Positions 1-7,105 of a DNA stretch of 64,000 nt are shown here, piece by piece. The position numbers were made by a program, and so were the translations under genes. Numbering within the stretch: the first letter of the stretch is position 1; every line of letters begins with the position of its first letter. The DNA comes from Mycolicibacterium austroafricanum (lineage in GTDB: Bacteria > Actinomycetota > Actinomycetes > Mycobacteriales > Mycobacteriaceae): positions 730,018 through 794,017 of the forward strand of contig NZ_HG964450.1 in assembly GCF_000612725.1 (NCBI RefSeq), read 5' to 3'. Below the pieces are notes generated by a model. It searched no databases. It was not told where the DNA came from and saw nothing but the letters and a program-made list of their open reading frames with translations.

Positions 1-1132
1 GGGCCTGCTCGACGTAGACCGTCCGCGGCGCCTGCTGCGGGGCCTCCTGCACCACCGGGATCGGCGGCTTGATCGTCTCGGCCGACGGCGGGTTCGCGGG
101 CACGTCGGCGGCCTCCTGGCGCGCCGGGGCCGGGGCGGGCGCGGGGACCTGGCTGGGCACGATCGCGCTCTGGGCCGGGCTGGGACGCTGGTCGGCGGTG
201 GGCCGGATGCTGATGGCCAGCGAAACCACAAGCGCGGCAACGCCGATCACGAACAGCGAGGTCAGTGCGCTGCCCACCAGCAGGAACGGTTTACGGCCTT
301 CGTCGACGGGACGCATCTCGGTGGGGGCGAACTCGTCGACCACGTCCTCGGCGCCGACGGGCGCGAGCTGGGTGTCCGCGCCGGCCAGCCCGGCGTACAC
401 CGAGCCGGCCGTGGTGCCGTCGGGATCCTGGGAGTAGGCCAGTCCGACGGTGGTGGCCTCGAAGGCTGGTGCGGCCGCCGACGCCAGCGCGGCGCCGCGG
501 GCGAGCGCGAGTTCCGCGTCGTCGGGCGCGCTGACCGGAAGCGACACGAGGTGCTCCAGGTGAGCCTTCACCGAGCTGATGTCCACCCCGGAACCGACGA
601 CGAACATGCCCTGAGGTGGCGCCTCCTGGGCCGCGACCGCCTCGGCCATCTCGGTGAGCACGGCCATCGCGTCCGCACTGTGCAGACTGCGGCTGAGCAC
701 TTTGACCACCGACCCGTCGTCGGTCTGCACGACCGACAGCGTGGCGGTGTCGCGGTCGACGAACAGCAGTGCGGTGGTGTCGTAGCCGACGGCCCGGCCC
801 ACCGCCTGGGCCAGCGAGGCCGCGGCGTGACCTTCCGAAACCAGCATGACGTCGTCGATGCCGTGCGTGGCCAGCGCGTCACGCAGCGCGGTGGCCTCGG
901 TGTGATCGCTCCAGGTGACACCGATGGTTCTGAGGTGATGCCCCCCGGTCTCGGCGCTCTCCTTGGTGCCCTGGATCGCCGACACCACATGCTCGGCGAC
1001 ATTTGCTGACCCGTCGGCAGAGTCGACGTGGAAAACGTCGTGGTCAACCGTGACGCCGTCTGCCTTTTCCCCCTCGACCAGCACCATGCGCACCGTCGTA
1101 GGTGTCATCGACACACCTAATACGATGTCCAC
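1..1132 (-). CDS. DUF7159-type membrane-anchored actin-fold-like protein (3' end outside window)
   Basis: The gene runs leftward off the window, with 377 codons visible. The GTG start at 1132 is chosen because the strong ribosome site GGGAGGGG lies just upstream. The first ~270 residues look cytosolic and begin LGVSMTPTTVRMVLVEG, like the first strand pair of an actin/Hsp70-type fold. One membrane segment follows at about residues 283-309 (starts FLLVGSALTSLFVIGVAALV), then a Pro/Ala-rich tail (PAPAPAPARQEA) presumably outside the membrane. This resembles a family of mycobacterial proteins annotated DUF7159. The function is unknown. The layout (cytosolic actin-like part, one helix, low-complexity tail) is the same as that of the Hsp70-like protein at 29423-31171. 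The family assignment is from memory. Confidence 0.75.
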   Translation of the reverse strand, partial: MDIVLGVSMTPTTVRMVLVEGEKADGVTVDHDVFHVDSADGSANVAEHVVSAIQGTKESAETGGHHLRTIGVTWSDHTEATALRDALATHGIDDVMLVSEGHAAASLAQAVGRAVGYDTTALLFVDRDTATLSVVQTDDGSVVKVLSRSLHSADAMAVLTEMAEAVAAQEAPPQGMFVVGSGVDISSVKAHLEHLVSLPVSAPDDAELALARGAALASAAAPAFEATTVGLAYSQDPDGTTAGSVYAGLAGADTQLAPVGAEDVVDEFAPTEMRPVDEGRKPFLLVGSALTSLFVIGVAALVVSLAISIRPTADQRPSPAQSAIVPSQVPAPAPAPARQEAADVPANPPSAETIKPPIPVVQEAPQQAPRTVYVEQA

Positions 1133-1362
1133 TGACCCCTCCCGAAACGTTTGCTGCAGCTTTGCGGTCGGCACCGCTCAATCGGGCACGGCGAGCCGAC
1201 AACTAGATACTTCATCGGCGCTTTCAGCTGCTGCGTTACATCCCACACTGTTAGCTGACAGCGGTTGAAGACCTGGCCGGAACGCGACGGCACGAATGAC
1301 CGGTGGCGCCGGTGCTCCCGACACTACCCCCGATGGATGAGATGCGACTGTGACGTTTCTGC

Positions 1363-1935
1363 TCAGTCGTTCTTGACGAAGTTCTGGTAAGACCGCGACG
1401 GAGTCGGGCCGCGCTGACCCTGGTATTTGGAGCCGACCGAGCTGCTGCCGTATGGGTGCTCGGCGGGGCTGGTCAGGCGCAGCAGGCAGAGCTGGCCGAT
1501 CTTCATGCCGGGCCACAGCGTGATCGGCAGGTTCGCGACGTTCGACAGCTCGAGGGTGATGTGGCCGGAGAAGCCGGGGTCGATGAACCCGGCCGTGGAG
1601 TGGGTAAGCAGGCCGAGCCGGCCGAGGGAGGACTTGCCCTCCAGCCTGCCGGCGAGGTCGTCGGGCAGGGTGCAACGTTCCAGCGTGGCGCCCAGCACGA
1701 ACTCGCCGGGGTGCAGCACGAACGGCTCGCCCTCCTTGGGCTCGACCAGGCTGGTCAGGTCGTCCTGCCGCTGGGCGGGATCGATGTGGGTGTACCGGGT
1801 GTTGTTGAAGACCCGGAACAGGTTGTCGAGGCGGACGTCGACGCTGGAGGGCTGGACCAGGCTGTCGTCGAACGGGTCGACGCCCAGCCTGCCCGCCGTG
1901 ATCTCGGCGCGGATATCGCGGTCGGAGAGCAGCAC
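1363..1935 (-). CDS. dcd: dCTP deaminase (dUMP-forming type)
   Basis: A 190-residue protein starting at GTG 1935 ([12 protein letters not shown]). It deaminates dCTP in pyrimidine deoxynucleotide synthesis; the actinobacterial enzyme is usually bifunctional and gives dUMP directly. Seen: the family core [20 protein letters not shown] with the catalytic Glu region, the segment [15 protein letters not shown], and the C-terminal [18 protein letters not shown] lid that closes over the nucleotide. The length is normal for the family. A longer ATG-initiated frame exists upstream, but its extra residues are an arginine-rich shadow of the neighbouring gene. The position next to tRNA-Gly fits the M. 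tuberculosis order as remembered. Confidence 0.96.
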   Translation of the reverse strand: MLLSDRDIRAEITAGRLGVDPFDDSLVQPSSVDVRLDNLFRVFNNTRYTHIDPAQRQDDLTSLVEPKEGEPFVLHPGEFVLGATLERCTLPDDLAGRLEGKSSLGRLGLLTHSTAGFIDPGFSGHITLELSNVANLPITLWPGMKIGQLCLLRLTSPAEHPYGSSSVGSKYQGQRGPTPSRSYQNFVKND

Positions 1936-1963
1936 CGCACGAGCGTATCCGCACGCCGCCCGG

Positions 1964-2404
1964 TCAGGGGCAGGCGGCGGGTGCGTCGTCGCGGACCGCG
2001 CGGTCGGCGGGCAGCGTGTAGGTGACCACCGCGTGCGCGTCGCCCGGACCTTCGTTGCGCACGGTGTGCGGCACACCGGCCGGGATGAAGACGGACTGAC
2101 CGGCCGGGTAGGCGACGGGCACGCAGTCGGGTGCGGACTGGACGTGGACCGTGCCCTCGGTGATGACCGTGTGCTCGGGTCCCGGGTGGGTGTGCCAACC
2201 GCTGCCGGCCGGGCCGTTGAGCTCCAGCTCCTGGACGTACAGGGTGGTCGGTTGACCCACCGACACGATGACGACGGGCGCGTTGGTGGTGCCCTGGCCG
2301 AGTTCGGTGCGCTCGACGTCGCCCTCGGGCGGGGTGGCCCCGGCCGTGGCCGGGGCGATGGTGGCGGCGATGACGGCTGCGGCGAAGGTGACGACGTGCT
2401 TCAT
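1964..2404 (-). CDS. exported single-domain cupin protein
   Basis: A 146-residue protein. The start is ATG 2404, preceded by GAGGGAAG. Residues 1-24 form a signal peptide ([20 protein letters not shown], cleavage near AGA-TPP). The rest is one cupin barrel: motif 1 is [16 protein letters not shown] (two His and a Glu for a metal) and motif 2 is [13 protein letters not shown] metal-binding exported cupin is therefore likely, but the sequence does not show the substrate. It has two cysteines (APDC and PAAC) that could form a disulfide outside the cell. It is 28 bases from dcd on the same strand and might be co-transcribed with it. Confidence 0.8.
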   Translation of the reverse strand: MKHVVTFAAAVIAATIAPATAGATPPEGDVERTELGQGTTNAPVVIVSVGQPTTLYVQELELNGPAGSGWHTHPGPEHTVITEGTVHVQSAPDCVPVAYPAGQSVFIPAGVPHTVRNEGPGDAHAVVTYTLPADRAVRDDAPAACP

Positions 2405-2488
2405 GGGCTTCCCTCGGAGTGTGTGTGGCCGGCCGGCGGCCACCTCCCGCGGACGGACCGCCGGATGTTAGCCTTCCTGATCAAGCAG

Positions 2489-2562
2489 GCCGATGTAGTT
2501 CAATGGCAGAACATCAGCTTCCCAAGCTGAATACGCGGGTTCGATTCCCGTCATCGGCTCCA
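2489..2562 (+). tRNA. tRNA-Gly, anticodon CCC
   Basis: A 74-nt gene including an encoded CCA end. Acceptor strands GCCGATG (2489-2495) and CATCGGC (2552-2558) pair perfectly. The anticodon loop TTCCCAA reads CCC (decodes GGG glycine). The T arm is GCGGG-TTCGATT-CCCGT. The tRNA is intact. Its 3' part is duplicated at 4747-4797, so it appears to have served as an integration target. Confidence 0.97.
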
Positions 2563-2568
2563 CGTTGA
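2518..2568 (+). repeat. left attachment-site-like copy of the tRNA-Gly 3' end
   Basis: This 51-base stretch runs from the anticodon arm to six bases past the CCA end. It recurs in direct orientation at 4747-4797 with a single mismatch (A2524 versus G4753). Restoring the complete tRNA while leaving a partial copy at the far end is the classic outcome of tyrosine-integrase insertion into a tRNA gene. Confidence 0.8.
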
Positions 2569-2689
2569 GCCGCGGAAACACTATGAGGAGTTCCAAGCGG
2601 CCGCTTGAAGTTCGTGAACGTGGGTCGCCGCCGCCTTGTGGCGGAGTCCCGTTGACCGGGCACTGTCCGCCGAAACCGATCCGCTCCCA

Positions 2690-3334
2690 TTAGGTCGGCG
2701 TCGCGCCGAGGCTGATGTGCAAGTGTCGCACCACCGCGTCGGCAACGGCCTCAATCGGAGTCACCTTGCCCCTGGTCACCCAGTCGGTGAGCCACACCTG
2801 CAAAGCCGAGATAACCAGAGCGCCAGCAATTTCCGGACGCAAGCCGGTGATTTCCCCGGCCTTGACGGCGGCCTCGGCGGCTCGGGTGATCATCTCCATG
2901 CCGGTCCGCCAGGCGGCGCGCTGACCACCCCTCCCAGCGTCGCCTGACGGTGATGCCCAACTCAAGCCCTCGTTGATGTGGAGTTGCAGGAAGTGAGGAT
3001 GCGCGGCGAAGAACTCGACCTCGGCGCGGACACCGACCAGGATGGCCTCCAACGGCGACTCGACCGTCTCCGTGCGAGCGTGCACGGCGCTCACGAACTC
3101 CTGCATGCGCTCGGCGTTGAGGGCGTCCCAGATGTCGTCCTTACCGGCGAAGTGCTTGTAGACCGTCGCCAGCGACACCCCGGCGGTCTTGGCGATCTCG
3201 CTCATCCGCGCATCGGTGAAGCCGGTCTGACTGAACTCGTACTCTGCCGCAGCCACGATCTGTTGCCGATACATCGTGCGGCGCGCATCGGCGATGTCGG
3301 CGACCGGCGATGAGGATCGGGGCGTCGCCATCAT
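2690..3334 (-). CDS. TetR/AcrR family regulator
   Basis: 214 residues with an N-terminal helix-turn-helix: YEFSQTGFTDARMSEIAKTA, then GVSLATVYKHFAGKDDI, the usual TetR recognition helix. The C-terminal half is a ligand/dimer domain ending ADAVVRHLHISLG. The start is ambiguous among GTG 3337, ATG 3334 and ATG 3331. It is divergent from the membrane protein at 3460 across 125 bases holding two short inverted repeats, so it probably controls that gene and itself. It lies inside the segment bounded by the tRNA-Gly repeats and was probably acquired with it. The ligand cannot be told. Confidence 0.88.
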   Translation of the reverse strand: MMATPRSSSPVADIADARRTMYRQQIVAAAEYEFSQTGFTDARMSEIAKTAGVSLATVYKHFAGKDDIWDALNAERMQEFVSAVHARTETVESPLEAILVGVRAEVEFFAAHPHFLQLHINEGLSWASPSGDAGRGGQRAAWRTGMEMITRAAEAAVKAGEITGLRPEIAGALVISALQVWLTDWVTRGKVTPIEAVADAVVRHLHISLGATPT

Positions 3335-3362
3335 CACCTACCCGTCTTGAATCGACCCTTGC

Positions 3363-3418
3363 CACCCGCCAAGTGGGTGCTACGGTGCCACAGTAATTGC
3401 CGTTCTGCATGAAAGAAC
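3363..3418. promoter_or_regulatory. inverted repeats between divergent TetR and membrane-protein genes
   Basis: Two short imperfect palindromes lie in the divergent promoter: CACCC-N7-GGGTG at 3363-3379 and GTTCT-N7-AGAAC at 3402-3418. Both have the arm and spacer size of TetR operators. A possible -35 (TTGCCG) overlaps the second. Which one is bound is an inference only. Confidence 0.35.
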
Positions 3419-3459
3419 AATGATTACTCACCTGACCACGAAGATGAGGGAACGTGCCG

Positions 3460-4245
3460 ATGGCGACCGTAGAGGCAGCACAGGAAGACGCGCAGCCGAT
3501 CACTGCGAAACTGCCACGGTCGCGTGGACTGCGCATTGCGTGGATCGTGGCGTTCGGCTCGCTGGTCCTGTCGTTCCCGATCTACAGCCACCTGGCATTT
3601 CACAGCAGCGTGGACCGCGTCGTCATCGCCAACGCAATGGCCGTGCAAGTCACCCTCGCCTACTTCATCGGCATCTTCGCGGCGCTGCTTCCCATCCCAT
3701 CGCTCCGCAACTGGACCCGATTCCAGCGCGTCCAAGGGGTCGTGCTGCCCTTCGTGATCGCCTCCTACACAACACATCTGACCTGGGAGCTTGGCTGGCT
3801 GATCATGCACAAGGCCATCGCAGGAGCGCGCAATGCGGCCTGGGCGTATCCCTGGTGGAACTACATCGACGGCGGCGATCTGCGCTACCTGCATGCCGAA
3901 CCCAACTTCATGATGGTCGAGGTGCTCTCGGTGATGAACGCCTGCGTGGGCATCACCGGACTCATCCTGTTGTTCCGGTCCAAGTTCACCGACTACCGGG
4001 GAACCCTGCTCGTCATGACGACCGCCGTGACACACACCGTGCTGACCTGGTACTACTACGGCACCGAGATCATGGCCGGGTTCCCCTCGGTCAACACCGA
4101 CAGCATCATGGACCTCGGCGTGAAGTTCATCCTGCTCAACGGTCCCTGGTTGATCGCGCCGTGGTTCGTACTCGGATGGGGATACACGATGCTCAAGAAG
4201 CAATTCGCTCTCGCGACACGGCCTTCCGCGCTGCCAGGTAAGTAA
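3460..4245 (+). CDS. predicted multi-pass membrane protein, function unknown
   Basis: 261 residues. ATG 3460 is preferred over GTG 3454 because GAGGGA lies at the proper distance. About six to seven hydrophobic segments are visible, starting with IAWIVAFGSLVLSFPIYSHL, VTLAYFIGIFAALLPIP, VVLPFVIASYTTHLTWELGW, and later a V/M-rich helix and FILLNGPWLIAPWFVLGWGY. Charged or polar residues sit in the membrane parts (THLTWELGW, WYYYGTEIM), which recalls the His/Glu sites of emopamil-binding (sterol isomerase-like) proteins; this comparison is weak and untested. The upstream TetR probably regulates it. It is the last intact gene before the right tRNA repeat. Confidence 0.7.
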   Translation: MATVEAAQEDAQPITAKLPRSRGLRIAWIVAFGSLVLSFPIYSHLAFHSSVDRVVIANAMAVQVTLAYFIGIFAALLPIPSLRNWTRFQRVQGVVLPFVIASYTTHLTWELGWLIMHKAIAGARNAAWAYPWWNYIDGGDLRYLHAEPNFMMVEVLSVMNACVGITGLILLFRSKFTDYRGTLLVMTTAVTHTVLTWYYYGTEIMAGFPSVNTDSIMDLGVKFILLNGPWLIAPWFVLGWGYTMLKKQFALATRPSALPGK

Positions 4246-4259
4246 GCAGACCAACTGAC

Positions 4260-4529
4260 GTGACCACGCAGCCACCGATCTTCAACCTGACCGAACCTGG
4301 ACCCGCGTTCGCGGAGTTCGTTTCAGGGATCGACGGATCGAAACCATATCGGCGCGTCACTTTGTCGGCTCATCGCTCCCAGCGCAGTCGTCTCTCGGGC
4401 GTGATCGTCATCCCACGGGTACGTCTGGATCGAGAGCGTACGGTTCGTCCTTCCCCGCTCTCCGGTCTGCCGCCAGTCCGCAGCAATCTCGGCGGCCGCA
4501 CGGCACGGCCAACGAAGCCAACGCGCTGA
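4260..4529 (+). pseudogene. possible truncated gene start downstream of the membrane protein
   Basis: A GTG at 4260, 15 bases after the previous stop, opens MTTQPPIFNLTEPGPAFAEF, a plausible protein start with normal composition. From about residue 28 the frame becomes serine/arginine rich and stops looking like protein. No ribosome site is evident. The simplest reading is that the second gene of the operon was cut off after ~25 codons by rearrangement inside the island. It may also be chance. Confidence 0.3.
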
Positions 4530-4746
4530 ACTGCGGCTTCCCAACACCGCCAGCGCGGCAAAGGCCCGCAAACGCCCAGCACGTAATTCGCGCTGTACTA
4601 CGACGCGCGTCGCAGTTCTTGTTGTCACGGCGATATCACAAAGTCACGCCGATCTGTGCGAACAACCACCGACACACCCGGACGCCGAGCCGCAGGTCAG
4701 TGCGCATCCACAGACCTTCGGAGACACCTGTGGATGCCCGGATCGA
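4530..4746. other. non-coding end of the island with an inverted repeat next to the right att copy
   Basis: No convincing gene. Base composition is visibly less GC-rich than in the flanking housekeeping genes. A perfect 10-bp inverted repeat, GCATCCACAG (4704-4713) and CTGTGGATGC (4728-4737) with a 14-base loop, ends 9 bases before the att copy. It has no T-run, so it is not a standard terminator. An arm-type recombinase or excisionase site is one possibility. Confidence 0.45.
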
Positions 4747-4797
4747 CTTCCCGAGCTGAATACGCGGGTTCGATTCCCGTCATCGGCTCCACGTTGA
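4747..4797 (+). repeat. right attachment-site-like partial tRNA-Gly copy
   Basis: 50 of 51 bases match 2518-2568, including anticodon-arm 3' half, T arm, acceptor 3' strand, CCA and the following ACGTTGA. The 5' half of the tRNA is absent, so this copy cannot make a tRNA. It bounds a 2.2-kb segment. Confidence 0.85.
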
Positions 4798-4856
4798 AGA
4801 GGCGGCGCTTCCCAAACGCCCTCTACCCATCCCGCCAGCACCGTAGATTCGCGGCC

Positions 4857-5453
4857 ATGGGCGGCAACCAGCGCAGCGCCGTCGGCCGCGGGATCGTCCT
4901 GGTCGCGCTGCTCGTCGCAGCAGGGTGCGGAGGCGGCAACGACGAGGCCGCCGACGAGCCGGACTGCCCTTCGGTTACTTCCCTCCCCCCTGGAACGACC
5001 CCGACCACCGATCCGCGGTGTGTCGAGCGCGCAACCGAACGCGAGACATCCGGTCCCGCTACCGCCGCGCAAGAACAGCGCAGCACCTGGACCGGCTCGT
5101 TCCACCTGGAGTCGACCGGGCACGACTGCACGTCGTCATACGACGGAGACGCCCGGGTTGAGGTAGAACCCGGGGGCGCAGCAAACGGTTTCGTCAGCGC
5201 AGACGGCTCGTACAGCTGCGCCGGGGCGCCGACGATCACCGAGACCCACAGCGCTCCACTGAAGGGGATGTTCACCGGCGACGCGTTCCGGCTGACCGCT
5301 CAGGGCGAACTCGGTCTCGCGACCACGTGCTTCCTCTCTGAGGTCACAGTCCCAGTGGAGGGGGATTTCGCGTCAACGGCATACACCTACACAGCACCCA
5401 GCGGCGACGTCTACAACTGCCGCATGACCCTCGACCGCGCGCCGGCCGGCTAG
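4857..5453 (+). CDS. putative lipoprotein, function unknown
   Basis: 198 residues starting at ATG 4857 (MGGNQRSAVGRGIVLVALLV). The signal peptide ends in a lipobox, LVAAGC, so the mature protein should begin with a lipidated Cys at about residue 22. A Thr/Pro-containing linker follows, then a region rich in paired cysteines (GHDCTSS, GSYSCAG, TTCFLS, VYNCRM) that may form a small disulfide-bonded beta domain. A longer upstream frame would read through the att copy at 4747-4797 and is rejected. The gene sits between the second and the degenerate third tRNA-Gly copies, so it may be cargo of an older insertion. No family was recognised. Confidence 0.72.
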   Translation: MGGNQRSAVGRGIVLVALLVAAGCGGGNDEAADEPDCPSVTSLPPGTTPTTDPRCVERATERETSGPATAAQEQRSTWTGSFHLESTGHDCTSSYDGDARVEVEPGGAANGFVSADGSYSCAGAPTITETHSAPLKGMFTGDAFRLTAQGELGLATTCFLSEVTVPVEGDFASTAYTYTAPSGDVYNCRMTLDRAPAG

Positions 5454-5467
5454 GCCGCATGGCCAAA

Positions 5468-5514
5468 GATTCCCAAACTGAGAACGCGGGGCGATCGATC
5501 CCTCACCATCGCAG
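5468..5514 (+). repeat. degenerate third copy of the tRNA-Gly 3' end
   Basis: ATTCCCAAACTGAGAACGCG and the following bases through CATCGC line up with the anticodon arm, T arm and acceptor end of tRNA-Gly with scattered mismatches and small indels. It follows the lipoprotein and precedes a DUF2510 gene. It is read as the scar of an older insertion at the same tRNA. Similarity was judged by eye. Confidence 0.5.
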
Positions 5515-5540
5515 GTAGCTCCGGGGGGAAGGAACTTGTC

Positions 5541-6185
5541 ATGGCCATCACGCCTGATCAGGTCGAGCTGGTGGCCCGCCGCGTGGCTGACGACCTTCTG
5601 ACACCGCTTAATAAGCGGGACCGCGACGTCGACGATCGGATGACACGCGAGGCTGCCGCACCAGTGGTCTACAACGCGTCCCGTGATCTGATGGCGGCCG
5701 TCGCGGGAAATGCCGCGCTCGACGAGGTGCTGATCGACGCGAAGCACTCAAGTGGGTACTCCACCGCGGGGTTTCGCGGCTTCAAGGCGAAGGTGCTGCT
5801 ACTCGTCGCGACCAACCACAGACTTTGGTATTGCCGTCACGACGACGGCGCAATACAGCAGCTGCAGCCCGTCGACTACCGGTCACTTACCGTGACGAAG
5901 AAGCGCATTTCACTGACGGCGCCGAAGCTGGAGGGCACGACCATCACCTGCGGCGGCGCGACCGCCGAGTGGCTGACCCAGTTGCAGTCGGGTCGTCGCG
6001 TACCAGCAGCTTGGCTGCAGCCGGAGCAATCGCCCCGAGCAGCGGTCGCCACCCACGGCCGACCGCCCTCCGGCTGGCACCCCGATCCTTACCGGCGCTA
6101 TCAGCTGCGGTACTGGGACGGCGCCCGTTGGTCCCAGCACGTATCGACAAACGGCGTCGCCGCCGTCGATCCGCTAGGCCCGTAG
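5541..6185 (+). CDS. DUF2510-domain protein
   Basis: 214 residues from ATG 5541 with ribosome site GGGGGAAGGA. The C-terminus carries a DUF2510 motif, GWHPDPYRRYQLRYWDGARW followed by SQHV (about residues 178-201). The first ~155 residues resemble a PH-like/bacterial PH fold (KVLLLVATNHRLWYCRHDDG, then KRISLTAPKLEGTTITCGG), often found in actinobacterial proteins that sense or report lipid or surface state. No membrane helix is seen. It sits at the edge of the tRNA-Gly island region and has no operon partner. The function is unknown. Confidence 0.75.
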   Translation: MAITPDQVELVARRVADDLLTPLNKRDRDVDDRMTREAAAPVVYNASRDLMAAVAGNAALDEVLIDAKHSSGYSTAGFRGFKAKVLLLVATNHRLWYCRHDDGAIQQLQPVDYRSLTVTKKRISLTAPKLEGTTITCGGATAEWLTQLQSGRRVPAAWLQPEQSPRAAVATHGRPPSGWHPDPYRRYQLRYWDGARWSQHVSTNGVAAVDPLGP

Positions 6186-6480
6186 CACTTGTCCGTGCGG
6201 TGCCCGATCGGACAGGTTCGGCAAAGCCTCTGGCTGCACGACAGGCACATGGCGAACAGGGGTGATTGCAGAGGCCTCACGCGCGGGAAGAGCAGAGTCA
6301 TCCAGTTCCCCGATGATCGGGACGATGCCAATCGCTGCGAGCGCATCGACCACCCTCGGGGGTGCGGGTCAGACCGCGCACGGTGTGTCCGTCACGGATC
6401 AAGCGCTTGGCAACAGCTACACCGATATAGCCGCGCGCCGGTGAGAAAGACGTCGATTGGAACTCCTGGTGTCAGAAACG
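6185..6480 (-). pseudogene. frameshifted NAD(P)-binding epimerase/NmrA-like remnant
   Basis: Read on the minus strand, three frames in turn give recognisable Rossmann-fold sequence: VPIDVFLTGA, then GYIGVAVAKRLIRDGHTVRG, then after PEG a shift to VDALAAIGIVPIIGELDDSA. Together they match the first ~65 residues of an extended SDR (TGAxGYIG nucleotide motif). Two frameshifts (near 6439 and 6350) and loss of the rest make this a dead fragment. The ~310 bases between the DUF2510 gene and the SnoaL-like gene hold nothing else. Confidence 0.65.
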
Positions 6481-6497
6481 ATGGAACGACGGGTGTT

Positions 6498-6989
6498 TCA
6501 GCTGCGGAATCGTCCCGCAGCGCGCAGGGCATCATCCAGCGGCGCGCGTTGCTGTCGGTCACCGAACTCACAGATGCGGGTGATGCGGCCGTCGTGAACA
6601 GTGATCAGTAGGCAACGAGAGATACGCACCGTGACGCCGGACTCCAGCTCACCCGATGCGGTTGCCGCCATAGCGAAACCGTCGGTGTCGACCTTGAGCG
6701 ACCAGACGTGGTCGGAGTGGCCCCGCACGATCTCGGCGGTCGCGCCGAGCATCCGTAGCATCGCGGCCGCGAACTCCCGACCCGGCAGCACCATCGTCTC
6801 GTGGTCGAAGCTATGCCAGACCTCGACATTCTCGGCGAACAACTCCTCGAAATCGGGATCTTCCTCTACCAACGTGTACGCCTGAACGAATCGGCCGGCA
6901 ACCCGCGCAACCACACTCAGCGCTTCAGTATCGACCAACGGCTCCTTGGGTCCACCCGCGGCGGCCGTGGATGGGTCATCTTCAGTCAT
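6498..6989 (-). CDS. SnoaL/NTF2-like protein
   Basis: 163 residues, ATG 6989 with AGGAG upstream. The pattern is that of an NTF2-like alpha+beta cone: helix VARVAGRFVQAYTLVEEDPD, FEELFAENVEVWHSFD (start of the sheet), then GHSDHVWSLKVDTDGFAMAA and ISRCLLITVHDGRITRICEF. Such proteins are small isomerases, cyclases or binding proteins; the sequence does not decide. It follows the aldolase operon on the same strand after a gap of about 115 bases, so it may be a third member of that unit. Confidence 0.75.
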   Translation of the reverse strand: MTEDDPSTAAAGGPKEPLVDTEALSVVARVAGRFVQAYTLVEEDPDFEELFAENVEVWHSFDHETMVLPGREFAAAMLRMLGATAEIVRGHSDHVWSLKVDTDGFAMAATASGELESGVTVRISRCLLITVHDGRITRICEFGDRQQRAPLDDALRAAGRFRS

Positions 6990-7105
6990 GATTCAACTCC
7001 TGAAATGTCTAGCGCGGGCGGAACTTCGGTTCGAGAACCTGTCCGTATCGAGAGTTCATCTGGACTGAACCATGCGCAAGGATCCTTGCTGTTCAGGCAA
7101 AACCA

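Noticed and set aside
568..1047. 159-residue minus-strand frame
   Set aside because: Wrong frame of the DUF7159-type gene, which stays open from 1132 to the window edge.
4323..4628. 101-residue minus-strand frame in the island
   Set aside because: GTG start without a ribosome site and no recognisable motif; kept only as non-coding sequence.
4704..4737. Hairpin as a transcription terminator
   Set aside because: No gene ends nearby and no T-run follows; treated as a possible recombination site instead.
4656..4856. N-terminal extension of the lipoprotein reading through the tRNA repeat
   Set aside because: It crosses the att copy, has no ribosome site and would destroy the signal peptide and lipobox position.
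6189..6611. 140-residue plus-strand frame
   Set aside because: It lies opposite the decayed SDR remnant and the SnoaL gene; Arg/Ser-rich with no protein-like pattern.
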